Shown here: positions 23,469-33,266 of the stretch, piece by piece | Position numbering within the stretch: the stretch's first letter is position 1 | Layout: each line of letters begins with the position of its first letter | Origin: Desulfovibrionaceae bacterium | Lineage (GTDB): Bacteria > Desulfobacterota > Desulfovibrionia > Desulfovibrionales > Desulfovibrionaceae | NCBI GenBank assembly: GCA_015709205.1 | Contig: JACCQO010000036.1 | Coordinates: forward strand, 1-33,266 | Length of the DNA stretch: 33,266 nt | Reading direction: 5' to 3' | Notes under the pieces: generated by a model | The model's input: only the letters and a program-made list of their open reading frames with translations | Told to the model about the DNA's origin: nothing | Databases searched by the model: none | Position numbers and translations under genes: made by a program

Positions 23469-24704
23469 TCAGGCCGCGCCGCGCAGAGCGCGGATGCGCG
23501 CGAGCACGGGCGGGTGCGAGTAGGTCAGGAAGACCACGGCCGGGTGCGGCGTGAGGTTGGAGAGGTTGTCGCGCGAGAGGTTCAGCAGGGCGGAGGCCAG
23601 ATCCCCGGGCCGCCCCGTGGTCCGCGCGGCAAAGGCGTCGGCCTGGTATTCGAAGCGCCGCGAGAGCACGGACATGGCCACGCCGAAGAGCATGGACAGC
23701 GGCGTGTAGAGGATCATGAAGAAGACCAGCCCGGCGTAGACCGAGGCGTGGCGCAGGGAAAAGGCCTCGAAGAGCGAGGGCTCGTGCAGGAAGAAGGACA
23801 TCAGCCAGAGCATCAGGCCCAGCTTGGCCACGGCCAGGGCCGTGTTCGTGCGCACGTGGCCCAGGGTGGCGTGGCCCACCTCGTGGGCCAGCACGGCCAC
23901 GATCTCGGCCGTGCCCTGGCGCTCGATGAGCGTGTCGAAGAGCGCGATGCGCCGCCGCTTGCCGAAGCCCGTGAAATAGGCGTTGGACTTGGTGGAGCGC
24001 CTGGAGCCGTCGATGGCGAAGATGCCCGAGAGCGTGATGCCCGCCGTGCGCGCGTACTCCTCGATGGCCCCGCGCAATTCGCCCTCGGGGAGCGGGGTGA
24101 AGCGGTTGAAGAGCGGCAGGATCAGGCTCGGGGCCAGGTACTGCACGGCCAGGAGCACGGCCGAGGCCAGCGCCCAGGCCCACGCCCAGGCCCAGGGCCC
24201 GCCGTGCTTGAAAAACGCGGTCACGCCGAGCAGAATGGGACCGGCGATGCACGCGCCCAGGAGCCAGCCCTTGAGCTTGTCCGCGACGAAGAGCCCGGGC
24301 GTGGTGCGGTTGAAGCCGTAGCGGGCCTCGATGGCGAAGGTGCGGTAGGCGGCGAAGGGCGTGGACGCCAGGTCGGCCAGCAGGGCCAGCAAGCCCACGA
24401 AGAGCAGGCCGGTGACCAGCTCGCCGAACCCGGCGGCGCGGGCCAGGGTGTCCACCCAGTTGAAGCCCCCGGCCAGGAGGAAGGCCATGGTCAGGATCGT
24501 GGCGATGGTCCCGGAAAGGATCGAGAAGCGCGCCACGTCGCGGGCGTAGTCCTGGGAGCGGCGGTAGGCCGCCGGGTCCCACACGGCGCGGAACTCCGCG
24601 GGCAGCTCCGGCGAGAGCGAGCGCACCGTGAGCGCGGCGCAGAGCGTGTCCAGGGCCCAGGACAGCGCCAGGGAGGCGAGGATGATCACGAGGTACGCGT
24701 TCAT
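23469..24704 (-). CDS. M48 family membrane metalloprotease (Ste24/CAAX prenyl protease-like)
   Basis: A 411-residue integral membrane zinc protease. Several hydrophobic segments surround the catalytic HExxH: His274, Glu275 and His278 in VLAHEVGHATLGH; the later zinc-ligand region is RRFEYQADAFAA. The N-terminal part with ARDVARFSILSGTI, FAIEARYGFNRTTPGLFVADKLKG and SNAYFTGFG is typical of the Ste24 type, which in bacteria are thought to act in membrane protein quality control. ATG 24704 was preferred to an in-frame TTG at 24713; neither has a clear ribosome site. It diverges from the Mut7-C gene across only 29 bp. Confidence 0.9.
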   Translation of the reverse strand: MNAYLVIILASLALSWALDTLCAALTVRSLSPELPAEFRAVWDPAAYRRSQDYARDVARFSILSGTIATILTMAFLLAGGFNWVDTLARAAGFGELVTGLLFVGLLALLADLASTPFAAYRTFAIEARYGFNRTTPGLFVADKLKGWLLGACIAGPILLGVTAFFKHGGPWAWAWAWALASAVLLAVQYLAPSLILPLFNRFTPLPEGELRGAIEEYARTAGITLSGIFAIDGSRRSTKSNAYFTGFGKRRRIALFDTLIERQGTAEIVAVLAHEVGHATLGHVRTNTALAVAKLGLMLWLMSFFLHEPSLFEAFSLRHASVYAGLVFFMILYTPLSMLFGVAMSVLSRRFEYQADAFAARTTGRPGDLASALLNLSRDNLSNLTPHPAVVFLTYSHPPVLARIRALRGAA

Positions 24705-24733
24705 GGGCGGCAAGGGGCGCTGGACGGACGCCG

Positions 24734-25636
24734 GTGCGGCGCGCCCGGAAGACGGACGCGCCGGGGGGCCCCGTGTCCCCTGACGCGCTCCTGGTGTTCC
24801 ACGGGGATGTACGGGATTTCCTGGCCCCGGGCAACCGCGCCGACGGCGTGGTCGTCTATCCGGTCACGCGCCGCGCCTCCATCAAGGACGTGATCGAATC
24901 CCTGGGCGTGCCGCACACCGAGGTGGACGCCATCGAGGTGACGGACGGCGGAGGCGGCTCCGGCCCGGAAAGCGACCCCGGCCCGGAAACCCGACGCGCC
25001 GTGGATTTTTCCTATCTGCTCGCTCCCGGCGACGGCCCGGACGGGCAGGCCCGAACGCGCATCGACGTGCGCGGCGTGTGCGCGCCCATGGACCTGTGCG
25101 CGCCCGCGCCGCTCCGGCCCGTGCCCCTGCCGCGCGAGGCCTTCGTGGCCGACGCCAACGTGGGCCGCCTGGCCACCTATCTGCGGCTGATCGGCTGGGA
25201 CACGCGCTACGACCCCGCGGCGCGCGACGCGGACGTGGCGCGCATCGCCCGGGAGCAGCGGCGCGCCGTGCTGACCATGGACCGCGCCCTGCTGCACCGC
25301 TCGGCCATCACCCACGCCCGCCTGGTCCGCGCCCAGGACCCCTTCGGGCAACTGGTGGAGGTGGTCCGCTTTTTCGGCCTGCGCGCGCCGGGCGCGCCGT
25401 TTTCGCGCTGCCTGCGCTGCAACGGGGTGCTCGCGCCCGTGGACAAGGCCGAAGTGCTGGAGCGGCTCCTGCCCCTGACGAAAAAATATTTTGACGAATT
25501 CCACCGCTGCCCGGATTGTGGCAGGATCTACTGGCAGGGCTCGCACCACGGCCACATGCGGGCCTTCCTGGAAAGACTGGCCCGGGCCACGGGCGACGAC
25601 TGGCTGCGGGGGCCGCCTGCGGGCCCCTTGCCTTGA
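24734..25636 (+). CDS. Mut7-C RNase-domain protein with ubiquitin-like N-terminus
   Basis: A 300-residue protein from GTG 24734 (GTG 24773, 13 residues in, is also possible). The front ~100 residues fit the small ubiquitin-like domain that precedes Mut7-C ([22 protein letters not shown], with a Gly/Pro-rich insert). Mut7-C follows from ~135: [41 protein letters not shown], with PIN-like acidic residues, and a zinc ribbon of two pairs, CLRCNG and [13 protein letters not shown]. The family is a predicted RNase by relation to PIN domains and to the Mut-7 exonuclease; its bacterial substrate is not established. Confidence 0.85.
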   Translation: MRRARKTDAPGGPVSPDALLVFHGDVRDFLAPGNRADGVVVYPVTRRASIKDVIESLGVPHTEVDAIEVTDGGGGSGPESDPGPETRRAVDFSYLLAPGDGPDGQARTRIDVRGVCAPMDLCAPAPLRPVPLPREAFVADANVGRLATYLRLIGWDTRYDPAARDADVARIAREQRRAVLTMDRALLHRSAITHARLVRAQDPFGQLVEVVRFFGLRAPGAPFSRCLRCNGVLAPVDKAEVLERLLPLTKKYFDEFHRCPDCGRIYWQGSHHGHMRAFLERLARATGDDWLRGPPAGPLP

Positions 25637-25661
25637 CAGGGGAAATGCCGTAGTCGCATTG
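25633..25661 (+). promoter_or_regulatory. Possible bipA promoter
   Basis: A consensus TTGACA at 25633-25638 overlaps the stop codon of the Mut7-C gene. A -10 is poorly defined (GCATTG at 25656-25661 at 17 bp). The predicted leader is about 95 nt. Confidence 0.35.
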
Positions 25662-25762
25662 CTCCCCCGACAACCGAACACCACCGACCGCGCGCCCGCC
25701 GGGGGGCAGCGCCGGGCGGCAATCCTCCATCCCCATTTCCGGACAGATCCGGAGCACATCCC

Positions 25763-27610
<1,848 letters not shown>

Positions 27611-27619
<9 letters not shown>

Positions 27620-27701
27620 GCGCCCAAGGGGCGGATGGTCGCGTAAGCGCCCGGAGGCACGGTCGCGTAAGCGCCCAGAGGCGAACGATCGTAACAACGC
27701 C
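27611..27701 (+). repeat. Tandem copies of the bipA stop-codon segment
   Basis: The end of bipA, GGCGCGTAAGCGCCC, is repeated as GGTCGCGTAAGCGCCC at 27637-27652 and 27661-27676, and as a worn copy GATCGTAACAACGCC at 27687-27701. The TAA triplets fall at 27617, 27644, 27668 and 27692, all in the bipA frame (steps of 27, 24 and 24 bp). Confidence 0.9.
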
Positions 27702-27751
27702 GGAGGGCGGCGCAGGGAAGGACTTCCTTCCCTGCGCCGCCCTCCGGCGTT
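27696..27751 (+). terminator. 26-bp perfect inverted repeat after bipA
   Basis: The arms 27696-27721 and 27726-27751 are perfect complements over 26 bp with an ACTT loop; TT follows the right arm. It is a likely terminator for bipA, but the stem is far longer than usual, so it could also be a mobile or structural hairpin. Confidence 0.8.
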
Positions 27752-27810
27752 TGGCCGTCCGTCCCGTCTGCGCGTCCCCGCCGCAGGCGCGCCAAAAAGT
27801 TTGGGAGAGT

Positions 27811-27840
27811 CCAGAGAACCCTTTTCAAAGGGTTCTCTGG
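27811..27840 (-). terminator. Inverted repeat at the 3-prime end of asnB
   Basis: CCAGAGAACCCTT (27811-27823) pairs with AAGGGTTCTCTGG (27828-27840). It lies 24 bp after the asnB stop on the minus strand, with TTTTT about 10 nt further on, and could serve both flanking genes. The shape is that of hairpins repeated between genes in Desulfovibrio-like genomes. Confidence 0.7.
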
Positions 27841-27863
27841 CCGCCGGAGGCTTTTTCCCGCGC

Positions 27864-29765
27864 CTAATCCATGTACTGCTTGAACCACAGCTCCAGGCAG
27901 AGCGCGCCCCAGACCACGCGGCCGAAGCTGCGCTCCGAGGCCAGGGCCGCCTCCAGCCCCTTGGCGTCGAAGATGCCGCGCGAGCGCGCCCGGGAATCCA
28001 GGAGCACGTCGGCCACGAACGTCTTGAGCTCCTTGCCGTACCACCGGTGCAGGGGCACGGGAAAGCCCATCTTGTCGCGCCGGGCCAGGATGGCGTCCGG
28101 CACCACGTTCTTGATGGCCTTGCGGAACAGGTACTTGGGCATGCCGTTCCTGAACTTGATGGTCGGCGGGATGCGCGCCATGAGCTCGCAGATGCGGTGG
28201 TCCAGCAGGGGCACGCGCGATTCCAGGCCCCAGGCCATGCTCGTGCGGTCCTCCACGTGCAGCAGGGCGGGCAGGTGCACCTTGAGGTCGAAGAAGAGCA
28301 TCTTGTTCAGGAACGAGGTGGCGTCCGAGGCCTCGAACAGGCTGGTGAACCGCTCGGCCGTGTCTCCGGCGTCGGCGAAGAGGTCCGGACTGTAGAGGGT
28401 CCGGCTGTTCTCGGAACGGTCCATGAGCCGCAGGTAGCGGCTGGCCTGGGTGTCGAAGAGCCCGTCGCCCCAGAAGTAGCGCAGCATGGGCTTGTATTGC
28501 TGGAGCATGGGCAGGGAGGGGATGATCGTGGCCAGGGTGGCGGCGTATTCCGCGCGCTGGGCCGTGTCCTCGATGGCGCCCTTGAGGCATTCCTCCAGGT
28601 AGCCGACCAGGTAGCGCGCGTAGCCCGCGAAGATCTCGTCCCCGCCCTGGCCGCCCAGGACCACGGTGACGTGCTCGGAGGCCAGCTTGGAGACCATGTA
28701 CTGCGGGAACACGCCGGGTCCGGCCGCGGGCTCGTCCATGATCCGGATGATCTCCGGCAGGGTGTCCTGGAAGTCGCGCGGGCCCGGGCGCACGGTGAAG
28801 AGCTCCGCGCCCGCCTCGCGGGCCACGATGCGCGCGTATTCGGTCTCGTCGAAGGCCGCGCCGCCGTCGAAGGCCCCGTTGAAGGTCTTGAGCGCGTCCG
28901 CGCCGGTGTTGAAGGCCTGGGCCAGGCAGACCACGGTGGAGGAGTCCAGGCCGCCGGAAAGGTGCGCGCCCAGGGGCACGTCCGAGCGCAGGCGGATCTT
29001 GACCGCGTCCTTGAGCAGCAGCCGCAGCCGGTCCACGAAGTATTCCTCGTCGTGCTCCGTGTCCGGCTCGAAGGACAGGTCCCAGTAGCGCTCGTTGGAG
29101 CGCACGCGGCCCTCGGCGTCCACGACCATGCGGCAGCCGGGCGGCAGGCGGCGCACCCCGGCGAAAAGCGTGCGCTCGGTGATCGGGGCCTGGAAGGTGA
29201 CGTACTCGCGCAGGGCGGAGGCGTCCGGCGCGCGCTCGGCGAGCCCGGCGGCCACGAGCGCCTTGATCTCCGAGGCGAAGGCGAAGCGACCCGGCGCGGC
29301 CGCGTAGTAGAAGGGCTTCACGCCCAGCCGGTCGCGCGCGCAGAAGAGCACGCCCCGGCGCTCGTCCCACAGGGCGAAGGCGAACATGCCGATGAAGTGC
29401 TCCACGCACTTCTCGCCGTACTCCTCCCAGGCGTGGACGATGACCTCGGTGTCCGTGTGCGTGCGGAAGCGGTGGCCCTTCTGGCGCAGGGTCTGGCCCA
29501 GCTCCAGGTAGTTGTAGATGCAGCCGTTGAAGGAGACCTGCACGGTCCCGTCCTCGTTGGCCATGGGCTGGTGGCCCTGCTCCGGGTCGATGATCGCGAG
29601 CCTGCGGTGCCCGAGCCAGACCGGGGCCGTGGGCGAGGCCCAGTCGCCCTCGCCGTCCGGGCCGCGGTGCGCCAGGGCGGCGAGCATGGCCGAGCCGAGC
29701 GCTCCGTGGCTCCGCGCCTCCAGGCCCGCCCCAAGGGGGCCGATGATTCCTGCGATGCCGCACAT
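27864..29765 (-). CDS. asnB: Asparagine synthetase, glutamine-hydrolysing
   Basis: A 633-residue enzyme that makes asparagine, or an amide on another acceptor, from aspartate, glutamine and ATP. The ATG at 29765 puts the nucleophile Cys2 at the front (MCGIAGIIG), as required. The glutaminase domain shows LAHRGPDGEG, HRRLAIID and SFNGCIYNYLEL; the synthetase domain shows the ATP pyrophosphatase loop LSGGLDSSTVV, FDETEYARIVA, VLGGQGGDEIFAGYARY and LHVEDRTSMAWGLESRVPLLDHR. A ribosome site (GCAGGA) lies ~8 nt upstream. Members of this class also occur in polysaccharide clusters, so a sugar-amidation role cannot be excluded given the glycan operon in the same window. Confidence 0.93.
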   Translation of the reverse strand: MCGIAGIIGPLGAGLEARSHGALGSAMLAALAHRGPDGEGDWASPTAPVWLGHRRLAIIDPEQGHQPMANEDGTVQVSFNGCIYNYLELGQTLRQKGHRFRTHTDTEVIVHAWEEYGEKCVEHFIGMFAFALWDERRGVLFCARDRLGVKPFYYAAAPGRFAFASEIKALVAAGLAERAPDASALREYVTFQAPITERTLFAGVRRLPPGCRMVVDAEGRVRSNERYWDLSFEPDTEHDEEYFVDRLRLLLKDAVKIRLRSDVPLGAHLSGGLDSSTVVCLAQAFNTGADALKTFNGAFDGGAAFDETEYARIVAREAGAELFTVRPGPRDFQDTLPEIIRIMDEPAAGPGVFPQYMVSKLASEHVTVVLGGQGGDEIFAGYARYLVGYLEECLKGAIEDTAQRAEYAATLATIIPSLPMLQQYKPMLRYFWGDGLFDTQASRYLRLMDRSENSRTLYSPDLFADAGDTAERFTSLFEASDATSFLNKMLFFDLKVHLPALLHVEDRTSMAWGLESRVPLLDHRICELMARIPPTIKFRNGMPKYLFRKAIKNVVPDAILARRDKMGFPVPLHRWYGKELKTFVADVLLDSRARSRGIFDAKGLEAALASERSFGRVVWGALCLELWFKQYMD

Positions 29766-29876
29766 GGTCGTATCCTGCCTCGTCCTGTGGTTGTAGCCCG
29801 TAGCTGTCGAGATTGCCCGCGGAAATCCCGTCCCGGGGCGCGAGGGCGCACGCGCCTTGATACCGGCTTCGTCCGG

Positions 29877-29928
29877 GCCGCGCAAGACGGCCGCGCAAGA
29901 CGGCCGCGCAGGCAGGCCGCGCAACAGG
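29877..29928. repeat. Four-copy 13-bp repeat in the asnB leader
   Basis: GCCGCGCAAGACG occurs twice, then GCCGCGCAGGCAG and GCCGCGCAACAGG. It lies in the 230-bp gap (29766-29995) between the phosphatase and asnB on the minus strand. A hairpin CGCCGAT-CTT-ATCGGCG sits at 29943-29959, without a T-run. Confidence 0.9.
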
Positions 29929-29995
29929 GAGCGCACGGTCCCCGCCGATCTTATCGGCGCGGCCCCGAACGACTTGACGGCGCGGGCCCGGCGCG

Positions 29996-31600
29996 TCAGC
30001 AGACCTGCGGGCCTTCGGACTCGTCGTCGTGCCCGAAGGTCACTTCGAGGATGGTGAAGTCGTCCTTGAGGGTGGGGGACTGGTGCAGCTGCTGGGCAAA
30101 GCGCAGCAACCGGTCCAGGTCCGAAACGTCGGGATCGCTGGCGGCCAGGAAGGCCGCGAAGTCGTCGAACTCCCACATGCTCCCGTCGGGCAGCCGGTGC
30201 TCGAACGCGCCGTCCGTGTACACGTAGAGGCGGCCCGGCGCGGGCACCTGGAACTCGGCCTGCACAAAGGGAAAGCCCGGCACCCCGCCGATGAAGATGT
30301 TCTCGGTGCCGAGCCTGTGCATGGGCCCCTTGTCGCAGCCCGCGCCCTGGAAGAAGAGCGCCGGGAAATGCCCGGCGCTGGCGTAGGCCAGCTCGCGCCG
30401 CCGCCGGTCGTAGACCCCGTACCAGATGGTGAAGTACAGGCCGTTCTGCTCGGCCATGGGAAAGGAACGGTTCAGCGAGGCCAGGACCTGGTCCGGCCGG
30501 GTGAAGTCCGTGCCCGGCAGATTGCGCGAGCGCAGCACGTTCATGACCGAAACCGAGAGCAGGGCCGCGCCCACGCCGTGGCCGCAGACGTCGAGCACGA
30601 ACAGGGCGAAGTGGTCCTCGTCCAGCCAGTGGTAGCCGAACACGTCGCCGCCCAGGGAGGTGGAGGGCACGAAGCGCCAGTCCGTGCGCACCGGCCCGGA
30701 CCCCAGCGGCGCGGGGATCAGGCTCTTGACGTACTCGCCGGCCTTGACCAGCTCGTGGTTGAAACGGTTGAGCGCCTCGAAGAGCTCCAGGGTGCGCGCG
30801 GCCACGCGGCGCTCCAGGTGGCGATAGAGCCGCGCGTTCTCGATGGCCGAGGCCGCAAGCACGCACAGCGCGGCCAACAGGCTCAGGTCCTCGGTGCGGT
30901 AGACGTGGGGCTCGGCGATGGACAGGCAGAGCACGCCCATGGCCTTGCCCTTGACCAGGAGCGGGGCGCCGATGAAGGCGTGCACGGGCGCGGCCCCGGG
31001 CACGTGGCGCGGATCCTCGGGCACGTGGTTGACGATCTCGGGCTGGCCGCTGGCGAAGATGGCCCCGGGAATGCCCTGGGGCGAGCGGCCCGTGAGCTTG
31101 TCCGAAGGCCTCGGCCCCGTGTGCGCGAGCAGCTCCAGCCCCTCGCCCTCCTCCCGGCGCACGAGCACGAAGGCGCGGTCGCAACGGATCACCGCCGCGG
31201 CCTCGGCCAGCACGGTCTCGGCCACCTGGTCGGGCTTGAGGTTGCCCGCCAGCTTGCGCGCCAGGTCGTAGATGGCCCCCAACTCGGTGTAGCGCGCCAG
31301 GGAGTCCTGGGTCAGGGCGCGCTTCTCCTCCTGTTCGCGCGCCAGGTGCGCCAGCAGCTCGGCCAGCGCCGCCGCCCCCGCGCCGCCGCGCACCTCGCCG
31401 AGCACCTCGCCCGCCAGGGTCACGGGATGGGCGGAAACGTCTCCAGCGGCCGACAGGCTGCCCGGCGCGACGCTCCAAAGCACCTCGCCCGACGCGGAAT
31501 GGACCTCGGCGTCCAGGGAACAGGCCCCGGACAAGGCCTCCAGAGCCTTCAGGGCCTCCGAGGTCCCGCGCGCGCCCATCAAGCGCCTGAGCTTATCCAC
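29996..31600 (-). CDS. GAF-domain SpoIIE-type serine phosphatase
   Basis: A 534-residue signalling phosphatase that should dephosphorylate an anti-sigma-factor antagonist. After a variable N-terminal ~110 residues (probably sensory), a GAF domain spans ~110-280 (LGAIYDLARKLAGNLKPDQVAETVL; IGAPLLVKGKAMGVLCLSI; DLSLLAALCVLAASAIENARLYRHLERRV), joined by a coiled linker to a PPM/SpoIIE domain: SLGGDVFGYHWLDEDHFALFVLDVCGHGVGAALLS with metal-binding Asp residues, YASAGHFPALFF and LYVYTDGAFEHR. No antagonist or kinase gene is adjacent. The start is GTG at 31600 because AAGGAG lies 6 nt upstream; no ATG nearby has one. Confidence 0.88.
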   Translation of the reverse strand: MDKLRRLMGARGTSEALKALEALSGACSLDAEVHSASGEVLWSVAPGSLSAAGDVSAHPVTLAGEVLGEVRGGAGAAALAELLAHLAREQEEKRALTQDSLARYTELGAIYDLARKLAGNLKPDQVAETVLAEAAAVIRCDRAFVLVRREEGEGLELLAHTGPRPSDKLTGRSPQGIPGAIFASGQPEIVNHVPEDPRHVPGAAPVHAFIGAPLLVKGKAMGVLCLSIAEPHVYRTEDLSLLAALCVLAASAIENARLYRHLERRVAARTLELFEALNRFNHELVKAGEYVKSLIPAPLGSGPVRTDWRFVPSTSLGGDVFGYHWLDEDHFALFVLDVCGHGVGAALLSVSVMNVLRSRNLPGTDFTRPDQVLASLNRSFPMAEQNGLYFTIWYGVYDRRRRELAYASAGHFPALFFQGAGCDKGPMHRLGTENIFIGGVPGFPFVQAEFQVPAPGRLYVYTDGAFEHRLPDGSMWEFDDFAAFLAASDPDVSDLDRLLRFAQQLHQSPTLKDDFTILEVTFGHDDESEGPQVC

Positions 31601-31701
31601 ACGACACTCCTTGCAACTTGCCCGGCCAACGCGACCGCGCCCCACCAAGCCATGTAGCACGGGCCGCGTACAGGCGCCACCCCCCGCCCCGCGCCCGGCC
31701 T

Positions 31702-31758
31702 CGAACGCGGCTTCACGCGCCCGAACGCGAGTTCACCGCGCTCTAGCGGACCGGCTAG
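31702..31758. promoter_or_regulatory. Direct repeats and inverted repeat in the icd/phosphatase gap
   Basis: CGAACGCG-N2-TTCAC occurs at 31702-31716 and 31722-31736, exactly 20 bp apart (about two helical turns). It is followed by CTAGC-GGACCG-GCTAG at 31743-31758. The 368-bp gap separates divergent genes, and these sites lie 100-160 bp upstream of the phosphatase start. They look like regulator sites, but the protein is unknown. Confidence 0.55.
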
Positions 31759-31859
31759 GCCCGAAAAAAACTCCGAAAACCGCCCGCGCATCGGCGACGA
31801 AGCCCCCCCCGCCCGGACGCAAAACGCGTCGAAAATCATCCCGCCGCCCCTTGCGCAAC

Positions 31860-31888
31860 TTGCCAAAGTCGCGCGCTTGCCCTACTAA
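31860..31888 (+). promoter_or_regulatory. Possible icd promoter
   Basis: TTGCCA at 31860-31865 and TACTAA at 31883-31888 are 17 bp apart. This leaves a leader of about 75 nt before the ATG at 31969. The -35 is good, the -10 moderate. Confidence 0.5.
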
Positions 31889-31968
31889 AACCTTCCCCGG
31901 CGAGCCGACGCACCAGCGGCCCATCCTGCCGCAACCCCGCCGCACATCGCAGCACGCAAGGAGTCCCC

Positions 31969-33180
31969 ATGCAGAAAATCACGGTCAAAACCCCGCTCGT
32001 GGAGATCGACGGCGACGAGATGACGCGCGTCATGTGGCAGATGCTCAAGGACAAGATCATCCTGCCCTACCTGGATATCCAGCTCGACTACTACGACCTG
32101 CACGTCAAGAACCGCGACAATACCGACGACAAGGTCACCGTCGAGGCCGCCGAGGCCATCAGGAAGTACAAGGTCGGCGTCAAGTGCGCCACCATCACGC
32201 CCGACGCCAAGCGCATCGACGAATACGACCTCAAGCAGCAGTGGAAGAGCCCCAACGCGACCATCCGCGCCATGCTCGACGGCACCGTGTTCCGCAGCCC
32301 GATCCTGCTCGCCAACATCGCGCCCGAAGTGAAGCACTGGAAAAAGCCCATCGTCATCGGCCGCCACGCCTACGGCGACGTGTACAAGAACGCCGAACTC
32401 AAGATCCCCGGCCCCGGCACCGCCGAACTCGTGTTCACCGGCGCGGACGGCCAGGTCCTGCGCACCACGATCCACGAATTCTCCGGCCCCGGCATCATCC
32501 AGGGCATGCACAACACCGACGACTCCATCCGCAGCTTCGCCCGCGCCTGCTTCACCCTGGGCCTGGACCAGAAGCTCGACGTCTGGTTCGCCACCAAGGA
32601 CACCATCTCCAAGATCTACGACGCCAACTTCCGCAACATCTTCCAGGAAGTCTACGACGCCGAATTCAAGGCCGCCTTCGAGGCCGCGGGCATCGAATAC
32701 TTCTACACCCTCATCGACGACGCCGTGGCGCGCGTGGTCAAGGCCGAGGGCGGCTTCCTGTGGTGCTGCAAGAACTACGACGGCGACGTGATGAGCGACA
32801 TGGTCGCCTCGGCCTTCGGCTCGCTGGCGCTGATGACCTCCGTGCTCGTGTCGCCCCACGGCTACTTCGAATACGAGGCCGCCCACGGCACCGTGCAGCG
32901 CCACTACTACAAGCACCTCAAGGGCGAAAAGACCTCCACCAACTGCATGGCGTCGCTGTTCGCCTGGACCGGCGCGCTGAAAAAACGCGGCGAACTCGAC
33001 GGCACGCCCGACGTGGTCCGCTTCGCCGAGACCGTGGAAAAGGCCTCCATCGAGACCATCGAATCCGGCACCATGACCGGCGACCTAGCGCGCATCGCCA
33101 CCCCCAAACCCTCCGGCTTCGTCACCACCGAGGAATTCATCGACGCCGTCGCCGCCCGCGTGGCGCAGGCCATGGCGTAG
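31969..33180 (+). CDS. icd: NADP-dependent isocitrate dehydrogenase, eukaryote-like dimer type
   Basis: Converts isocitrate to 2-oxoglutarate with CO2 release and NADPH formation. The 403 residues match the homodimeric type II class found in eukaryotes and some bacteria, not the E. coli type: [19 protein letters not shown] at the front, [20 protein letters not shown] (substrate serine and arginines), [37 protein letters not shown] with the metal-binding aspartates, [12 protein letters not shown], and [16 protein letters not shown]. It should feed glutamate synthesis and NADPH supply. The ATG follows AAGGAG (31957-31962). Confidence 0.97.
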   Translation: MQKITVKTPLVEIDGDEMTRVMWQMLKDKIILPYLDIQLDYYDLHVKNRDNTDDKVTVEAAEAIRKYKVGVKCATITPDAKRIDEYDLKQQWKSPNATIRAMLDGTVFRSPILLANIAPEVKHWKKPIVIGRHAYGDVYKNAELKIPGPGTAELVFTGADGQVLRTTIHEFSGPGIIQGMHNTDDSIRSFARACFTLGLDQKLDVWFATKDTISKIYDANFRNIFQEVYDAEFKAAFEAAGIEYFYTLIDDAVARVVKAEGGFLWCCKNYDGDVMSDMVASAFGSLALMTSVLVSPHGYFEYEAAHGTVQRHYYKHLKGEKTSTNCMASLFAWTGALKKRGELDGTPDVVRFAETVEKASIETIESGTMTGDLARIATPKPSGFVTTEEFIDAVAARVAQAMA

Positions 33181-33218
33181 GGGAAGGATGGGGCGAAAGC
33201 GAAGAGCCGGGGGGAGGC

Positions 33219-33266
33219 GGGGAGGGGAGGGACCTTTTTCGGCGAAAAAAGGTCCCTCCCCTCCCC
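33219..33266 (+). terminator. 21-bp inverted repeat after icd, at the window edge
   Basis: The left arm (33219-33239) ends in TTTTT and pairs over 21 bp with 33246-33266 around a CGGCGA loop. It is a probable icd terminator, 38 bp after the stop. The right arm reaches the last base of the window, so the repeat may be longer. Confidence 0.8.

Overview
The window is chromosomal DNA of very high G+C with strong G/C third-position bias. The gene mix (PerR next to a small-subunit catalase, HD-GYP and HDOD signalling proteins, a Mut7-C protein, monomer-type NADP isocitrate dehydrogenase of the eukaryote-like class, and GC-rich hairpin repeats between genes) most resembles Desulfovibrionales or a close relative. 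That assignment is inference from gene content and repeat style; no rRNA or tRNA gene was seen.

Region 1 (1-14730) is one long plus-strand operon. After a hairpin-repeat region and a promoter with a palindrome over its -35 box (287-322) come twelve genes, most joined by ATGA overlaps of 1-16 bp: a winged-helix regulator with a Rossmann-like C-terminal domain, a NeuB-type nonulosonate synthase, a family-2 glycosyltransferase, a UDP-sugar dehydrogenase, a methyltransferase-like protein, a glycosyltransferase-like protein, a methyltransferase with a Cys-Cys heptad tail, a NeuA-type CMP-sugar synthetase with a long extension, a sulfotransferase, a B12-type radical SAM enzyme, a second methyltransferase paralogous to the first, a double methyltransferase-like protein and a second sulfotransferase fused to a Rossmann-like domain (thirteen reading frames with the regulator). 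A TylF-like methyltransferase (14718-15437) converges on the operon end. Together they look like a pathway that activates a nine-carbon acidic sugar and builds a methylated and sulfated glycan. No UDP-GlcNAc 2-epimerase, flippase or polymerase is present, so precursor supply and the acceptor lie elsewhere; flagellin or a surface polysaccharide are both possible.

Region 2 (15438-20763) has a gene-free stretch with a four-copy hairpin array, an orphan EcfT/CbiQ transporter subunit on the minus strand, and two plus-strand signalling genes: a GAF/HD-GYP/receiver protein and an HDOD protein with a TTG start and a strong terminator.

Region 3 (20764-25636) is an oxidative-stress module, PerR then catalase, followed by a minus-strand M48 membrane protease and a divergent Mut7-C protein.

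Region 4 (25637-33266) holds bipA, a set of large inverted repeats, asnB and a GAF/SpoIIE phosphatase on the minus strand, and icd on the plus strand ending in a 21-bp hairpin at the window edge.

A recurring theme is short tandem repeats: 15-bp, 21-bp, 9-bp, 13-bp, 10-bp and 24-bp arrays occur inside and between genes. Several have unit lengths that are multiples of three and extend protein termini.
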